Notes: generated by a model from the letters alone, not told the origin. 27,495 nt of DNA from JBBQXY01 sp051004815 (GCA_051004815.1 JBPCJY010000032.1:1-27495); one strand, 5' to 3'; positions 7,983 to 16,023 are shown, counted from the first letter of the stretch. Numbers and translations: made by a program.

Positions 7983-8440
7983 TGTTCAATGAGCAAATCT
8001 ACACCGAGCTGGTGTAAGAGACCTTGAATACCACCACCGGCGACATGGCCGACCACGATGCGCACAATCTTCCCATTTTCCAGCGTATAGTTCCATTGCT
8101 CATCAGGCATAGATACTGTCCCGGCCATTTGAGGTATGGGCGGTGTCCCTAATGGAGGTAAGATGAAGCTCTCTGTTTGGGTACCCATCATCTGCACTGT
8201 CGCTTTCACACGACTCTCCTGCCGGACATCCTGTACGTCTCGTACAGTGTGAAAGTTATAGGCCAGGTTCGGAATACCCTCTTTCAAGCCACCCATGACC
8301 GTCATAAATTGTGCTCTATCCAATGGTTGTGGCGTCCAGCCACTGAAGAGAAAATCGTCAGCCAGGTAGCTGCTAGCCGTATCAAAATCTTTTGCTTCCA
8401 ACGCATCCATAAAAACTTTTACCAACTCTGCTGAACTCAT
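7979..8440 (-). CDS. SnoaL-like / NTF2-fold protein
   Basis: The 153-aa product begins SSAELVKVFMDALEAKDFDTASSYLADDFLFSGWTPQPLDRAQFMTVM, the usual opening of SnoaL-like (polyketide cyclase-like) proteins of the NTF2 superfamily, and continues with the alternating beta strands and conserved aromatic residues of the cone-shaped fold. Such proteins are small single-domain enzymes or ligand-binding proteins with very varied substrates, so no reaction can be named. ATG 8440 is preferred over the ATG at 8446 because AAGGAG sits 9 bases before it but only 3 before the other. The 3' end lies within the long hairpin shared with the glycosyltransferase. It is single-gene on its strand; no biosynthetic cluster surrounds it. 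Confidence 0.75.
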   Translation of the reverse strand: MSSAELVKVFMDALEAKDFDTASSYLADDFLFSGWTPQPLDRAQFMTVMGGLKEGIPNLAYNFHTVRDVQDVRQESRVKATVQMMGTQTESFILPPLGTPPIPQMAGTVSMPDEQWNYTLENGKIVRIVVGHVAGGGIQGLLHQLGVDLLIEQ

Positions 8441-8528
8441 TTGCATGCACTCCTTAATATTGCTCTATGCCAGAATATGCTCTCTATAGTCCACGCGTGA
8501 AAGCCTTGTAAAGATGTAAGCTACCAGG

Positions 8529-8602
8529 GCGACCGCCAGGATCGTCCCTACTATAGACGCGCCACGGACAAAACGGGCACCGTAGTATAGTAGAGGCGAT
8601 CC
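8529..8602. repeat. Short inverted repeat element, copy 1 (CCCTACTATA family)
   Basis: Bases 8539-8555 and 8586-8602 are inverted copies (15 of 17 match), GGATCGTCCCTACTATA against GGATCGCCTCTACTATA. The left arm together with the preceding GCGACCGCCAGG matches the start of the element at 27408. This 310-base gap between genes otherwise holds only the promoter of the TPM gene. Confidence 0.6.
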
Positions 8603-8682
8603 CTTGCCACTCTCTCCGGGGGAGAGGTAATCAGCCCTGGTCCTCACCATGGCACTTTTCTGTCTGTAGGTAGATATCTGGA

Positions 8683-8711
8683 TTGGATTAGATTGCCAGA
8701 ACTGATAGAAT
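8683..8711 (+). promoter_or_regulatory. Promoter of the TPM-pspA operon
   Basis: TTGGAT (8683-8688), a 17-base spacer and TGATAGAAT (TAGAAT at 8706-8711, extended -10) form a promoter with a predicted start at about 8718. That base is itself an in-frame ATG, so leaderless initiation there is possible, but AGGAG at 8741-8745 supports the ATGs at 8751/8754. Confidence 0.5.
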
Positions 8712-8750
8712 AGAGGTATGACAGCAGATTCCTTGGAGCGAGGAGAACGG

Positions 8751-9833
8751 ATGATGACAATTCTCAAGCGATTGCCCTTTTTCATGATACTATTTGGCAT
8801 GTTGGCCCTTGTGTTGCTTGGCCTGCCAGCGAAATCCGCACATGCGCAACAAGCCATTCCAGCGGGCGCATGCGGCGATACCGTCTCTGATGATGCCCAA
8901 TTGTTTGGAAATCGCATCGGCGATGTACTGAATCAGGCCAAGGCCATCAATGATTCCCTTCATGCGGATACCCGCGTGGTTACTGTAAGCCAGAGCAAAC
9001 TTGCTGGGAGCAGTTTGAAGTCTTACTACAACTATATCGTCTCTCAATGCCCGAACTGGGCAGGATCGACTGCGATAATTCTCGTCTTGACGAAAGGCTA
9101 TGAACCATTTCTCCATCTAGGGAGTAATTTTAGCAGCAAGATGACTGCCGCAGACTTTCAGCAGATGACGCTGAATACCCACGCTGAATCCAGCAATGGC
9201 AACAATGCGCAGGCTGCCATTGACCTGCTCAAGCAAGTGCAAAAGAAACTTACCCCTGACTATACCTGGCTTTGGGTCACGCTAGCGGTTCTCGCTGTCC
9301 TGGTGATAGCAGGAGTCCTGACCATGATGCTGCTTCGACGCCGCCAAACAAGCGCAATTGCAGCGGATGCTCGCGAAAACGCCATCCATGCGAAGCAAGC
9401 CGCGGTGAACACGATTAGCCAATTGGGTAAGGAGATAGAAGAATTGTCGCCGCGCATCGAAGTTCTACAGGCACTTATTCCTCAAGGCACGGCCATGCAA
9501 CTGCGTGGCTTGTTTGAAACCGCGGAGGGAAAAGCAAGGGGCGTACAGGAGCATTTAGGTAATCTGCTGGGGAATCCTGCTACCAATCCTGACGGTAAGG
9601 ACTTCCAACTGATACAATATTCACAGATGCATGGTGCCTATCAAGAGGTTTATAATGAAGCGCAGGAACCGCAGTACTTGCTGCTTGCCGTTCAAACTGC
9701 GGTGCAAAGGCTTGAGAGCAATCCACAAGCACAGATTGATTTTCAACAGCTAACAGCGCAAAGCCTTGCCCAGGGACAGCAGGGCATCTCCCAACCGGGC
9801 TATCCCTCAGAATCAAGCTGGGCAGGTCGATAA
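8751..9833 (+). CDS. TPM-domain membrane protein with cytoplasmic coiled coil
   Basis: The 360-aa product starts with a Sec signal peptide (about 1-32, cleavage after SAHA). A TPM (Psb32/YgcG-like) domain follows (about 48-165), recognisable by VSDDAQLF, TRVVTV and AIILVLTKGYEPFLHLGS. After a single membrane helix (about 174-195, ending MMLLRRRQ) comes a helical, Gln-rich cytoplasmic tail (about 200-350) likely to form a coiled coil. It would thus sense or act outside and signal inside. The start is set by AGGAG at 8741-8745. The PspA/IM30-like gene follows 26 bases later on the same transcript. In Bacillus subtilis the pspA operon also contains a TPM-domain gene (ydjH), so the pair fits an envelope-stress module. 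Biochemical activity of TPM domains is poorly defined; phosphatase activity has been reported only for plant TLP18.3. Confidence 0.8.
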   Translation: MMTILKRLPFFMILFGMLALVLLGLPAKSAHAQQAIPAGACGDTVSDDAQLFGNRIGDVLNQAKAINDSLHADTRVVTVSQSKLAGSSLKSYYNYIVSQCPNWAGSTAIILVLTKGYEPFLHLGSNFSSKMTAADFQQMTLNTHAESSNGNNAQAAIDLLKQVQKKLTPDYTWLWVTLAVLAVLVIAGVLTMMLLRRRQTSAIAADARENAIHAKQAAVNTISQLGKEIEELSPRIEVLQALIPQGTAMQLRGLFETAEGKARGVQEHLGNLLGNPATNPDGKDFQLIQYSQMHGAYQEVYNEAQEPQYLLLAVQTAVQRLESNPQAQIDFQQLTAQSLAQGQQGISQPGYPSESSWAGR

Positions 9834-9859
9834 CAGAACATAAAAAGGAGAAGTAACTC

Positions 9860-10585
9860 ATGGAAACACTTCGTCAGAAAGCACGAGTTTTGTCTTTAGC
9901 ATGGCTGCATCAGGTTGCCGATGCCGCGATTGATACGCATTCGATTCCCGTTGTACAGCAACATATTCGTGATCTTGAACAGGCAATATCCGAATTACGT
10001 GAAGCGCAAGCGCAAAATGCTGGCTCCATCTCCGGACTAAACCGACAGATAAGCCAGCTTCATCAACAGGAGTCTATCCTGAATACGCAGGCCGACGCGT
10101 TACTCCAGTTGCAGCCGCCTCGTGAAGATTTGGCGGCCACCGTCGAGCAGCGTCTTGAAGAGGTGGAGAATAACCTTACCCCGCTCAACAATCAGCTTGA
10201 AAAATCGCAAGCCATTCAAGCGCAATACGAGCAGGCGATGAGTGCTCTTGACGCCAAGCACAACGCAATGATGAACCAACTACGTACCCTTCAATCTTTA
10301 GATACCTCGGCAACTGCCGAAGATCGTGCCGCACACGCTCTCCATGCCGTCAGTAGCGCACTTGGTGGAACGGCCTCTATTGACGACATTACGGCCCGTA
10401 TCCAGGGTCGTTCGGATGTGGCTCATGCCCGTCTACAGCAGGAAATGGGTGCATTTACACCACAACCAGATCCCGTTGCCGATGTCCTGGCACAATCCGC
10501 CATGCAACAGCGCCTTGCCGCCCGCAAAGCCCGTCTTAGCCTCCCACCAGGAAAGACGAACGTCACTGAACTGCCACCGCAATAG
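9860..10585 (+). CDS. PspA/IM30-like coiled-coil protein
   Basis: The 241-aa product is almost wholly helical and begins LRQKARVLSLAWLHQVADAAIDTHSIPVVQQHIRDLEQAISELREAQAQ, which follows the PspA/IM30 (Vipp1) pattern of an amphipathic N-terminal helix and then a long heptad-repeat coiled coil (about 35-150). A looser C-terminal part follows (about 160-240). PspA-family proteins bind stressed membranes from the cytoplasmic side and assemble into ESCRT-III-like rods. AAAAGGAG sits 8 bases before the ATG. The adjoining TPM membrane protein, whose cytoplasmic tail is also coiled coil, is the obvious partner. Sequence identity to classical PspA appears low, so the family assignment rests on pattern, length and context. 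Confidence 0.7.
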   Translation: METLRQKARVLSLAWLHQVADAAIDTHSIPVVQQHIRDLEQAISELREAQAQNAGSISGLNRQISQLHQQESILNTQADALLQLQPPREDLAATVEQRLEEVENNLTPLNNQLEKSQAIQAQYEQAMSALDAKHNAMMNQLRTLQSLDTSATAEDRAAHALHAVSSALGGTASIDDITARIQGRSDVAHARLQQEMGAFTPQPDPVADVLAQSAMQQRLAARKARLSLPPGKTNVTELPPQ

Positions 10586-10629
10586 CCTGTTTTTGTAGGA
10601 AATAGGTGTATAAACAAGCAAGCGTAGGG

Positions 10630-10661
10630 ACCGATTGATCACGCCCACTGCCGATTGATCG
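10630..10661. repeat. Direct repeat CCGATTGATC within the repeat cluster
   Basis: CCGATTGATC occurs at 10630-10639 and again at 10652-10661, 22 bases apart. Small inverted pairs (GCCCACT and AGTGGGC, GAGGC and GCCTC) fill the rest of 10640-10705. This stretch leads into the larger inverted repeat at 10722. Confidence 0.4.
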
Positions 10662-10758
10662 GCCCCAAGAGGCATCAACCGAAGGTGGGAGAAGTGGGCC
10701 TCTCGTAGGGGCGGGAGTTGGGCTTGCACGGGGAGGTTTCTTGGCAACGCGCTTGCCT

Positions 10759-10832
10759 TGTCATTCTGAGCGCAGCGAATGTCATTCTGAGCGCAGCGAA
10801 TGTCATTCTGAGCGCAGCGAATGTCATTCTGA
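10759..10832 (+). repeat. 21-bp tandem repeat, 3.5 copies
   Basis: Units of 21 bases beginning TGTCATTCTGAGCGCAGCGA run at 10759-10779, 10780-10800 and 10801-10821, with a partial fourth at 10822-10832. Further dispersed copies lie at 10875-10893 and 10896-10916. Confidence 0.85.
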
Positions 10833-10895
10833 GGCTTTATCACGAGTAGCGGCATGGCCGGACTCAAGTGCGAATGTCATTCTGAGCGCAGCGCT

Positions 10896-10961
10896 TGTCA
10901 TTCTGAGCGCAGCGAAGAATCTCCGTGCCACAACAGATTCTTCGCTGCGCTCAGAATGACA
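10896..10961. repeat. 27-bp perfect inverted repeat (TGTCATTCTGAG family)
   Basis: Bases 10896-10922 and 10935-10961 are exact reverse complements (27 bp) around a 12-base loop. The arm starts TGTCATTCTGAGCGCAGCGA. It is the same unit as the neighbouring tandem copies and the inner repeat at 23506-23576. Confidence 0.85.
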
Positions 10962-11052
10962 GGTTCTGGAACTGGGTGTTGCAAAAAACCTACCCGTGCA
11001 AGCGTCCCCTTTCCCCCCCTTGCAAAAAGATGACAAACGCGCCTCAAAAGCA

Positions 11053-11081
11053 TTGCATTTACATTTATTTCGCTGTATACT
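11053..11081 (+). promoter_or_regulatory. Promoter of the small membrane protein gene
   Basis: TTGCAT (11053-11058), a 17-base spacer and TATACT (11076-11081) form a sigma-70-like promoter, with a predicted start near 11088. Confidence 0.5.
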
Positions 11082-11090
11082 CTTTATAAG

Positions 11091-11105
11091 TATCGTATCA
11101 CGATA
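11091..11105. promoter_or_regulatory. Operator-like palindrome just downstream of the promoter
   Basis: TATCGT-ATC-ACGATA is a perfect 6+3+6 palindrome lying at about +3 to +17 of the predicted transcript, a classic repressor position. No regulator gene adjoins it, so the binding protein is unknown. Confidence 0.4.
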
Positions 11106-11155
11106 TAACCTCTCCCTTTACGCTTTTTCTGGTGTAGGTTTAGGAGGCTTCCATC

Positions 11156-11644
11156 ATGACAACCTTTGCTTTTGCGCCTTCCATCTATCTTCCCATCGCA
11201 ATCGGCTACTTCGTATGGGGCGGCCAGGCATTGTTTGGCTTCCCGGAGGAGACACCTGAAGTGAACAGGACGATGGGTATGTGGGCAGTGTGGATGCCGG
11301 GCTTCATGCAGTTTATTACCGGCATTGTGTTACTAATTGGCCTGACGTGGTTCAATGTCTTTGGTAAGGGCGGTGCGCCCCTTTACATGGCGGCTCTTGC
11401 GTTCACAGCGTATGGCATTCACTGGTTTGCGATGGGACACCGCCGCTTCATCGGTGCCAGTGCTCAGCCCGATGCATGGATGGCGATTGCCTTTTTCGTC
11501 CTCTCCGTACTTGGCGTCGTCTTCATCGCGGCGAGTGATGTTCCTGTTGCAATCGTCTTTATCGGTCTATCCTTAATCTACCTTTCGGAGTTCCCGTTTC
11601 GTTTTGGCTTTTTTTCTATGGGAGGTCGGCTGGTGGCAGTCTGA
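11156..11644 (+). CDS. Small polytopic membrane protein, unknown function
   Basis: The 162-aa protein is very hydrophobic, with about five membrane helices (roughly 8-27, 42-65, 73-92, 104-122 and 126-145). A strong ribosome site AGGAGG lies 9 bases before the ATG. I do not recognise a family with certainty. The stretch APLYMAALAFTAYGIHWFAMG and the following helices recall the GPR1/FUN34/YaaH acetate-uptake superfamily and, more loosely, AmiS/UreI channels, both small-solute channels of similar size; the diagnostic N-terminal NPAPLGL motif of YaaH is absent. It has its own promoter and operator-like palindrome and lies 191 bases upstream of the formate dehydrogenase operon. A role in moving a small carboxylate such as formate or acetate is a speculation from position only. 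Confidence 0.6.
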   Translation: MTTFAFAPSIYLPIAIGYFVWGGQALFGFPEETPEVNRTMGMWAVWMPGFMQFITGIVLLIGLTWFNVFGKGGAPLYMAALAFTAYGIHWFAMGHRRFIGASAQPDAWMAIAFFVLSVLGVVFIAASDVPVAIVFIGLSLIYLSEFPFRFGFFSMGGRLVAV

Positions 11645-11835
11645 CAGTTGCTCACAGGCATCTGGTTGATGTACATGATGGGCAGTCACGGTAAACATTG
11701 CGCTTGGTTGGCACTGGTGGATATAGCATCGATCTGGCAAAAGGCTTGAAGCCAAGCAAGATGCCAAAACGTGTTACATATTATATAATAAAGCAAACGC
11801 CTGGTTTTCATCGTCTAGCAAGAAGGACCTGTCCT

Positions 11836-14800
11836 ATGCAAGAACGTAGAATACTACCAATGCTTCCCCTGCCAGCGCAATCGCTTATCTCGCAAGCGCT
11901 GGAATTCGGCTCAAAAGTGCAGCCATTCAGCAGCGAGAGCCGTGAAAAAGCCCCTCGCATCCGCGATGCGAAGGTCGTGCATAGCGTTTGCCCATACTGT
12001 GCGGTCGGGTGCAGCCAAAATGTCTATGTCAAAGATGGCAAGGTGATTGATATTGAGGGCGACCCCAACAGCCCTATCAATCATGGCACGCTTTGCCCCA
12101 AGGGTTCGGCCACTTTCCAGTACACCATCAACCCCAGCCGTTTGCAGCAGGTGCTGTACCGCGCTCCCTATAGCGACCACTGGGAGGTCAAATCACTGGA
12201 GTGGGCCATGGAGCAGATCGCACAGCGCATCAAGAAGACACGCGACGAAACCTTTGTGGAACGGCTGCCCGATGGGCGCGAGGTCAACCACACATTGGGC
12301 ATAGCCTGTCTGGGTGGGGCCACGTTGGATAACGAGGAGAACTATCTCATGAAGAAGCTCCTCGGCGGTGGGCTGGGTATCGTCTCGATCGAGAATCAGG
12401 CCCGTATATGACACAGCTCCACTGTACCCGGTCTGGGTACTTCGTTGGGGCGGGGCGGGGCCACCACTTTTCCGCAGGACCTGGTCAATAGCGATGCTAT
12501 TTTAATCATGGGCAGCAATATGGCAGAGGCGCATCCCATCGCGTTCGCCAGTGTGGTGAAGGCGAAGGAACTGGGAGCCAAAGTCATGCATGTTGACCCG
12601 CATTATTCGCGCACATCTGCCCTGGCGAATCTGTACGTACCCACGCGTGCGGGCGGCGATATCGTCTTTCTGGGCGCGATCATTCACCATATCCTGGAGA
12701 ATAACGGCTATTTCCACGATTACGTGGTCAACTACACCAACGCGGCCACCCTGGTGCGCGAAGATTTCAAAGATACCGAAGACCTGGATGGCCTGTTCTC
12801 TGGCTATGAAGCCGACTCGGAAACCTATACCGATCAAAGCACCTGGGATTACGAACGCGATAAGGACGGTAGGCCGCTGAGCGACCCGACGCTGCAAAAT
12901 CCGCGCTGCGTTTTCCAAATCATGCGCCGCCATTTCTCGCGCTATACGCCAGAGATGGTGGAAGATGTGTGCGGAGTGCCGCGTGAGCAATGGTTACAGG
13001 TAGCGCAAACCCTGATCGAGAACTCAGGACGTGAACGCACTTCCGCGATTTGTTACGCCGTTGGCTGGACGCAGCAATCCAAAGGCGTGCAGATTATCCG
13101 CTCTGCCGCCATCATCCAACTGCTCCTGGGCAATATTGGACGGACCGGCGGCGGCATCATGGCTCTGCGCGGCCATGCCTCAATTCAGGGATCAACCGAT
13201 ATACCAACGCTGTATGATCTGTTGTCCGGTTATATGCCACAGCCCAGTGCCTTACTCACGCCGGTGCCAAAGGCTGAACAATCCCCTGGCGCAACAACAT
13301 GGGGCGAGAGTAGGGACGCCAAATCCAATGCCCTTTCACAACAGACGCTGCAAGAATACATCGATTCATCGGGTCAAAAGCTGGGTTGGTGGTCAAACAC
13401 GCCCGCTTATATGCGCAGCTTCCTTCATGCCTGGTATGGGGATGCCGCCAACGAAGAAGAGGGCAATTGCAGCTACCGCCTCATTCCCAAAATAATCGGG
13501 GATCATTCGCACTTAGTAACGAGCTACCAGATGCTAGATGGCAAGGTTAAGGGCTATCTACTAATCGGACAGAACCCGGCGGCTGGCAGCACCAACTCGC
13601 GGATGCAGCGCAAAGCGTTGGAGCAACTCGATTGGATGGTGGTGCGCGATCTGTACGAGATTGAATCGGCGGCTTTCTGGTATAAGCAGCCCGGTTACGG
13701 GCCAGATACCAGCGCGGTCGATTCGAGCAAGATCAAGACTGAAATCTTCCTCATGCCTGCCGCCGCTACGACGGAGAAAGAGGGTACATTCACCAATACG
13801 CAGCGTATGCTTCAGTGGCGTGATAAGGCAGTTGACCCGCCGGGTGATGCGCGTTCCGACCTCTGGTTTGTCTACCACCTGGGCAAACGCCTGCAAGAAC
13901 TCTACGCGGATAGCAAACAATGGCACGATCAGGGATTGCTCAACCTGACCTGGGACTATGCGAGCGAAAAGCCAGAAGAGGGCTCGCGCATCACCGATGA
14001 GCCGGATGCGCTGCTCGTATTGAAAGAGATTAACGGCTACTATGTGCATCCACCCGATGCCAGGGAGGGTGAGAAGAAAACCTATACCCTGCGTGATGCT
14101 CCGCATGTGCCGGGTTATGCGGTACTCAAGGATGACGGTAGTACAGCCTGTGGGTCATGGATTTATAGCGGCGTGTATCCCGAAGCGGGTAAAAACCTGG
14201 CAGCTGCGCGCAATCCCGAAGGGCGCACCTTCCTGGGATGGGGCTACTCCTGGCCCGCTAACCGACGTATCCTGTATAACCGCGCCTCGGCAGACCCGGA
14301 GGGCAAGCCCTGGTCTGAGCGCAAGAAGTACGTGTGGTGGGATGAAACCGCAAAGAAATGGACGGGCTATGATGTACCCGACTTCATGGTGAACAGGCCA
14401 CCCAGTTACCGCCCAAAGCCGGGAGCGGTGGGCATGGATGCTCATTCTGGCACCGATCCGTTCATCATGAAGCCGGACGGCAAAGGCTGGCTCTATGCGC
14501 CTATGGGACTGAAGGACGGCCCTTTGCCCACGCACTATGAACCGGTGGAGTCACCCGTGCATAACGCCCTGTATCGCCAGCAGAGCAATCCGGCAGCCAA
14601 ATACTTTCGGGAACGGCCCGATAACATCCTGGCGGCTGTGGGCGATGAGCATTATCCAATTGTGATTACCACCTATCGCCTGACTGAGCATCATGTCAGC
14701 GGGCAGATGACGCGCTGGTTGCCCTGGCTCAACGCGCTGCAACCGTCACTGTTCGCCGAGCTTAGCCCCGAACTGGCCGAGGAACGCCACATTCGCCACG

Positions 14801-15051
14801 GCGAGTGGCTGATTATCAACACACCGCGCGGCGAGATCGAGGCGCGTGCCATGGTGACGCGCCGTATGCGCCCATTATTCGTCTCTGGACGCGTCGTACA
14901 TCAAATCGGCCTACCGTTTCACTGGGGCTTCCAGGGCAAAAGCAAGGGCAGCATCACCAATGATCTTGCGCACATGGTGCTGGAACCGAACGTGAGCATC
15001 GAAGAGGCCAAAGCCTTTACCTGCAACATCCGGCCCGGTAGGCTGCCGTGA
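11836..15051 (+). CDS. fdhA: Formate dehydrogenase catalytic subunit, selenocysteine-containing
   Basis: This molybdenum/tungsten bis-pterin enzyme oxidises formate to CO2. The frame is interrupted only by TGA 12409-12411 and continues in the same frame; read through, the product has 1071 residues, close to E. coli FdnG (1015). The TGA is codon 192 in the context ENQARI-U-HSSTVPGLGTSLGRG, which aligns with FdnG NQARV-U-HGPTVASLAPTFGRG. The N-terminal [4Fe-4S] ligands are Cys52, Cys55, Cys59 and Cys87, followed by the electron-relay Lys89 (CPKG). Later FdnG-like blocks include MGSNMAEAHPIAF, YAVGWTQQSKGVQIIRSAAIIQLLLGNIGRTGGG, ALRGHASIQG and the C-terminal TYRLTEHHVSGQMTRW cofactor domain. ATG 11836 follows AGAAGGA at 9 bases. 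No convincing Tat signal is present: the MQERRILPMLPLP start has an RR but no hydrophobic core. The Fe-S and NrfD subunits follow. A gene caller will split it into two false genes at the TGA. Confidence 0.95.
12409..12450 (+). promoter_or_regulatory. Selenocysteine UGA codon and bacterial SECIS hairpin
   Basis: UGA at 12409-12411 is followed after 12 bases by a perfect 6-bp stem GUACCC (12424-12429) / GGGUAC (12435-12440) closing a GGUCU apex (12430-12434). A lower stem CUCCA (12417-12421) with UGGGG (12446-12450) is possible, with an unpaired U at 12423. The apex matches the SelB-binding GGUCU of E. coli fdhF and fdnG, and the apex lies 18 bases from the UGA, within the bacterial range. This would recruit SelB with Sec-tRNA. 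Confidence 0.92.
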
Positions 15052-15078
15052 ATATGCTGTTGTCATAAGGAGAACGAG

Positions 15079-16011
15079 ATGGCAATTGAACAAGGGTCTT
15101 TGCAATCCGTGATCGGGGCGTTGGTGGGCAATAAGACGCCGCCGTTGCCACAGCAGACCGCTATGGGTTTTTTCACGGATACGAGCCTGTGTATTGGCTG
15201 CAAGGCGTGTGAAGTGGCCTGCAAACAGTGGAATCAGCTTCCGGCGTCTGAAATGCACTGGACGGGTTCCAGCTACGATAATACAGGAGCACTAAGTGCA
15301 ACGACGTGGCGGCATGTGCAATTCATCGAACACATCGGGCGGCGCGAGAACGGGCTACCTTCTACTATCGACGCGCACATCGCGCAGGCCAGAGACGCGG
15401 GATTGATCCCGTTCAACCCGCCCGGCACGGCACTACCATTCTTTAATACGGATCGCTGGCTGATGCATAGCGATGTGTGTAAACATTGTGCCCCCGCGCC
15501 TTGCCTGGAAGCGTGTCCAACTGGCGCGATTATCCGCACGGAGTTCGATACAGTCTATGTGCAACAGGATATTTGCAATGGCTGCGGCTACTGTGTCGTG
15601 GCTTGCCCGTTCGGGGTAATTGCGCGTGACGACAGGGGAGACCACACAGCGCACAAATGCACCCTATGCTATGATCGCATGAAAGATGGCATCGAGCCAG
15701 CCTGTGCCAAAGCCTGTCCGACCGCTTCGATTCAATTTGGCGAAGTGGCAAAGCTGAAGGAACACGCCCGTGAGCGGCTAGGATTTCTCCACGAGCGCGG
15801 CGTCAAAGAGGCGCGGCTGTATGGCGTGGATGACGCTATACTCGAAGGGGGCCTCAATTCCAGCTTTCTGCTGCTGGACGAGCCAGAAGTCTACAATCTT
15901 CCGGCCAATCCGGTGCGCCCCTCGAATAACGTGGTACCGGCCTCGCTATGGACAATTCTAGCAGCTATGATCCTGGGGCTATGCGGCATCATTTTCTTTA
16001 GAGAAGAGTAA
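15079..16011 (+). CDS. fdhB: Formate dehydrogenase iron-sulfur subunit, C-terminally anchored
   Basis: The 310-aa product is the electron-transfer partner of the catalytic subunit (FdnH/HybA/DmsB type). Sixteen cysteines in four groups would bind four [4Fe-4S] clusters: Cys38/41/44/48 (CIGCKACEVAC), Cys134/137/142/146 (CKHCAPAPCLEAC), Cys166/169/172/176 (CNGCGYCVVAC) and Cys194/197/209/213 (CTLCYDRMKDG...CAKAC). One membrane helix near the C-terminus (about 287-306) anchors it, as in FdnH. An insertion between the first two groups (about 55-130) is typical of the FdnH branch. AAGGAG with 8-9 bases to the ATG supports the start; the gap from the catalytic gene is 27 bases. Electrons should pass from formate through these clusters to the next gene product. 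Confidence 0.93.
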   Translation: MAIEQGSLQSVIGALVGNKTPPLPQQTAMGFFTDTSLCIGCKACEVACKQWNQLPASEMHWTGSSYDNTGALSATTWRHVQFIEHIGRRENGLPSTIDAHIAQARDAGLIPFNPPGTALPFFNTDRWLMHSDVCKHCAPAPCLEACPTGAIIRTEFDTVYVQQDICNGCGYCVVACPFGVIARDDRGDHTAHKCTLCYDRMKDGIEPACAKACPTASIQFGEVAKLKEHARERLGFLHERGVKEARLYGVDDAILEGGLNSSFLLLDEPEVYNLPANPVRPSNNVVPASLWTILAAMILGLCGIIFFREE

Positions 16012-16023
16012 AGGGAGCGCGTT

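Larger units (their letters stand above)
10722..11003. repeat. Composite inverted repeat element, copy 1
   Basis: Outer arms 10722-10748 (GCTTGCACGGGGAGGTTTC...) and 10978-11003 are inverted copies with a few mismatches and one indel. Inside lie a 21-bp tandem array and a 27-bp perfect inverted repeat. The same nesting, a GGGAGGTTT-type outer arm around a TGTCATTCTGAG inner arm, recurs at 23447-23744. No protein gene is present; the short open frames here are repeat artefacts. Confidence 0.65.

Noticed and set aside
8465..8917. 150-codon open frame on the minus strand
   Set aside because: It overlaps the promoter and signal-peptide region of the TPM gene on the opposite strand, runs through the inverted repeat at 8529-8602 and has no family resemblance or ribosome site.
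10741..10961. CRISPR array
   Set aside because: The repeats are head-to-tail without unique spacers, and there is no cas gene.
10741..11036. Open frames encoding CHSERSE-type peptides on both strands
   Set aside because: They arise from the 21-bp tandem and inverted repeats and are a well-known annotation artefact.
12409..12411. TGA read as a nonsense mutation making the formate dehydrogenase a pseudogene
   Set aside because: It falls exactly on the conserved selenocysteine position, is followed by a SECIS-like hairpin, and the rest of the 1071-codon frame is intact.
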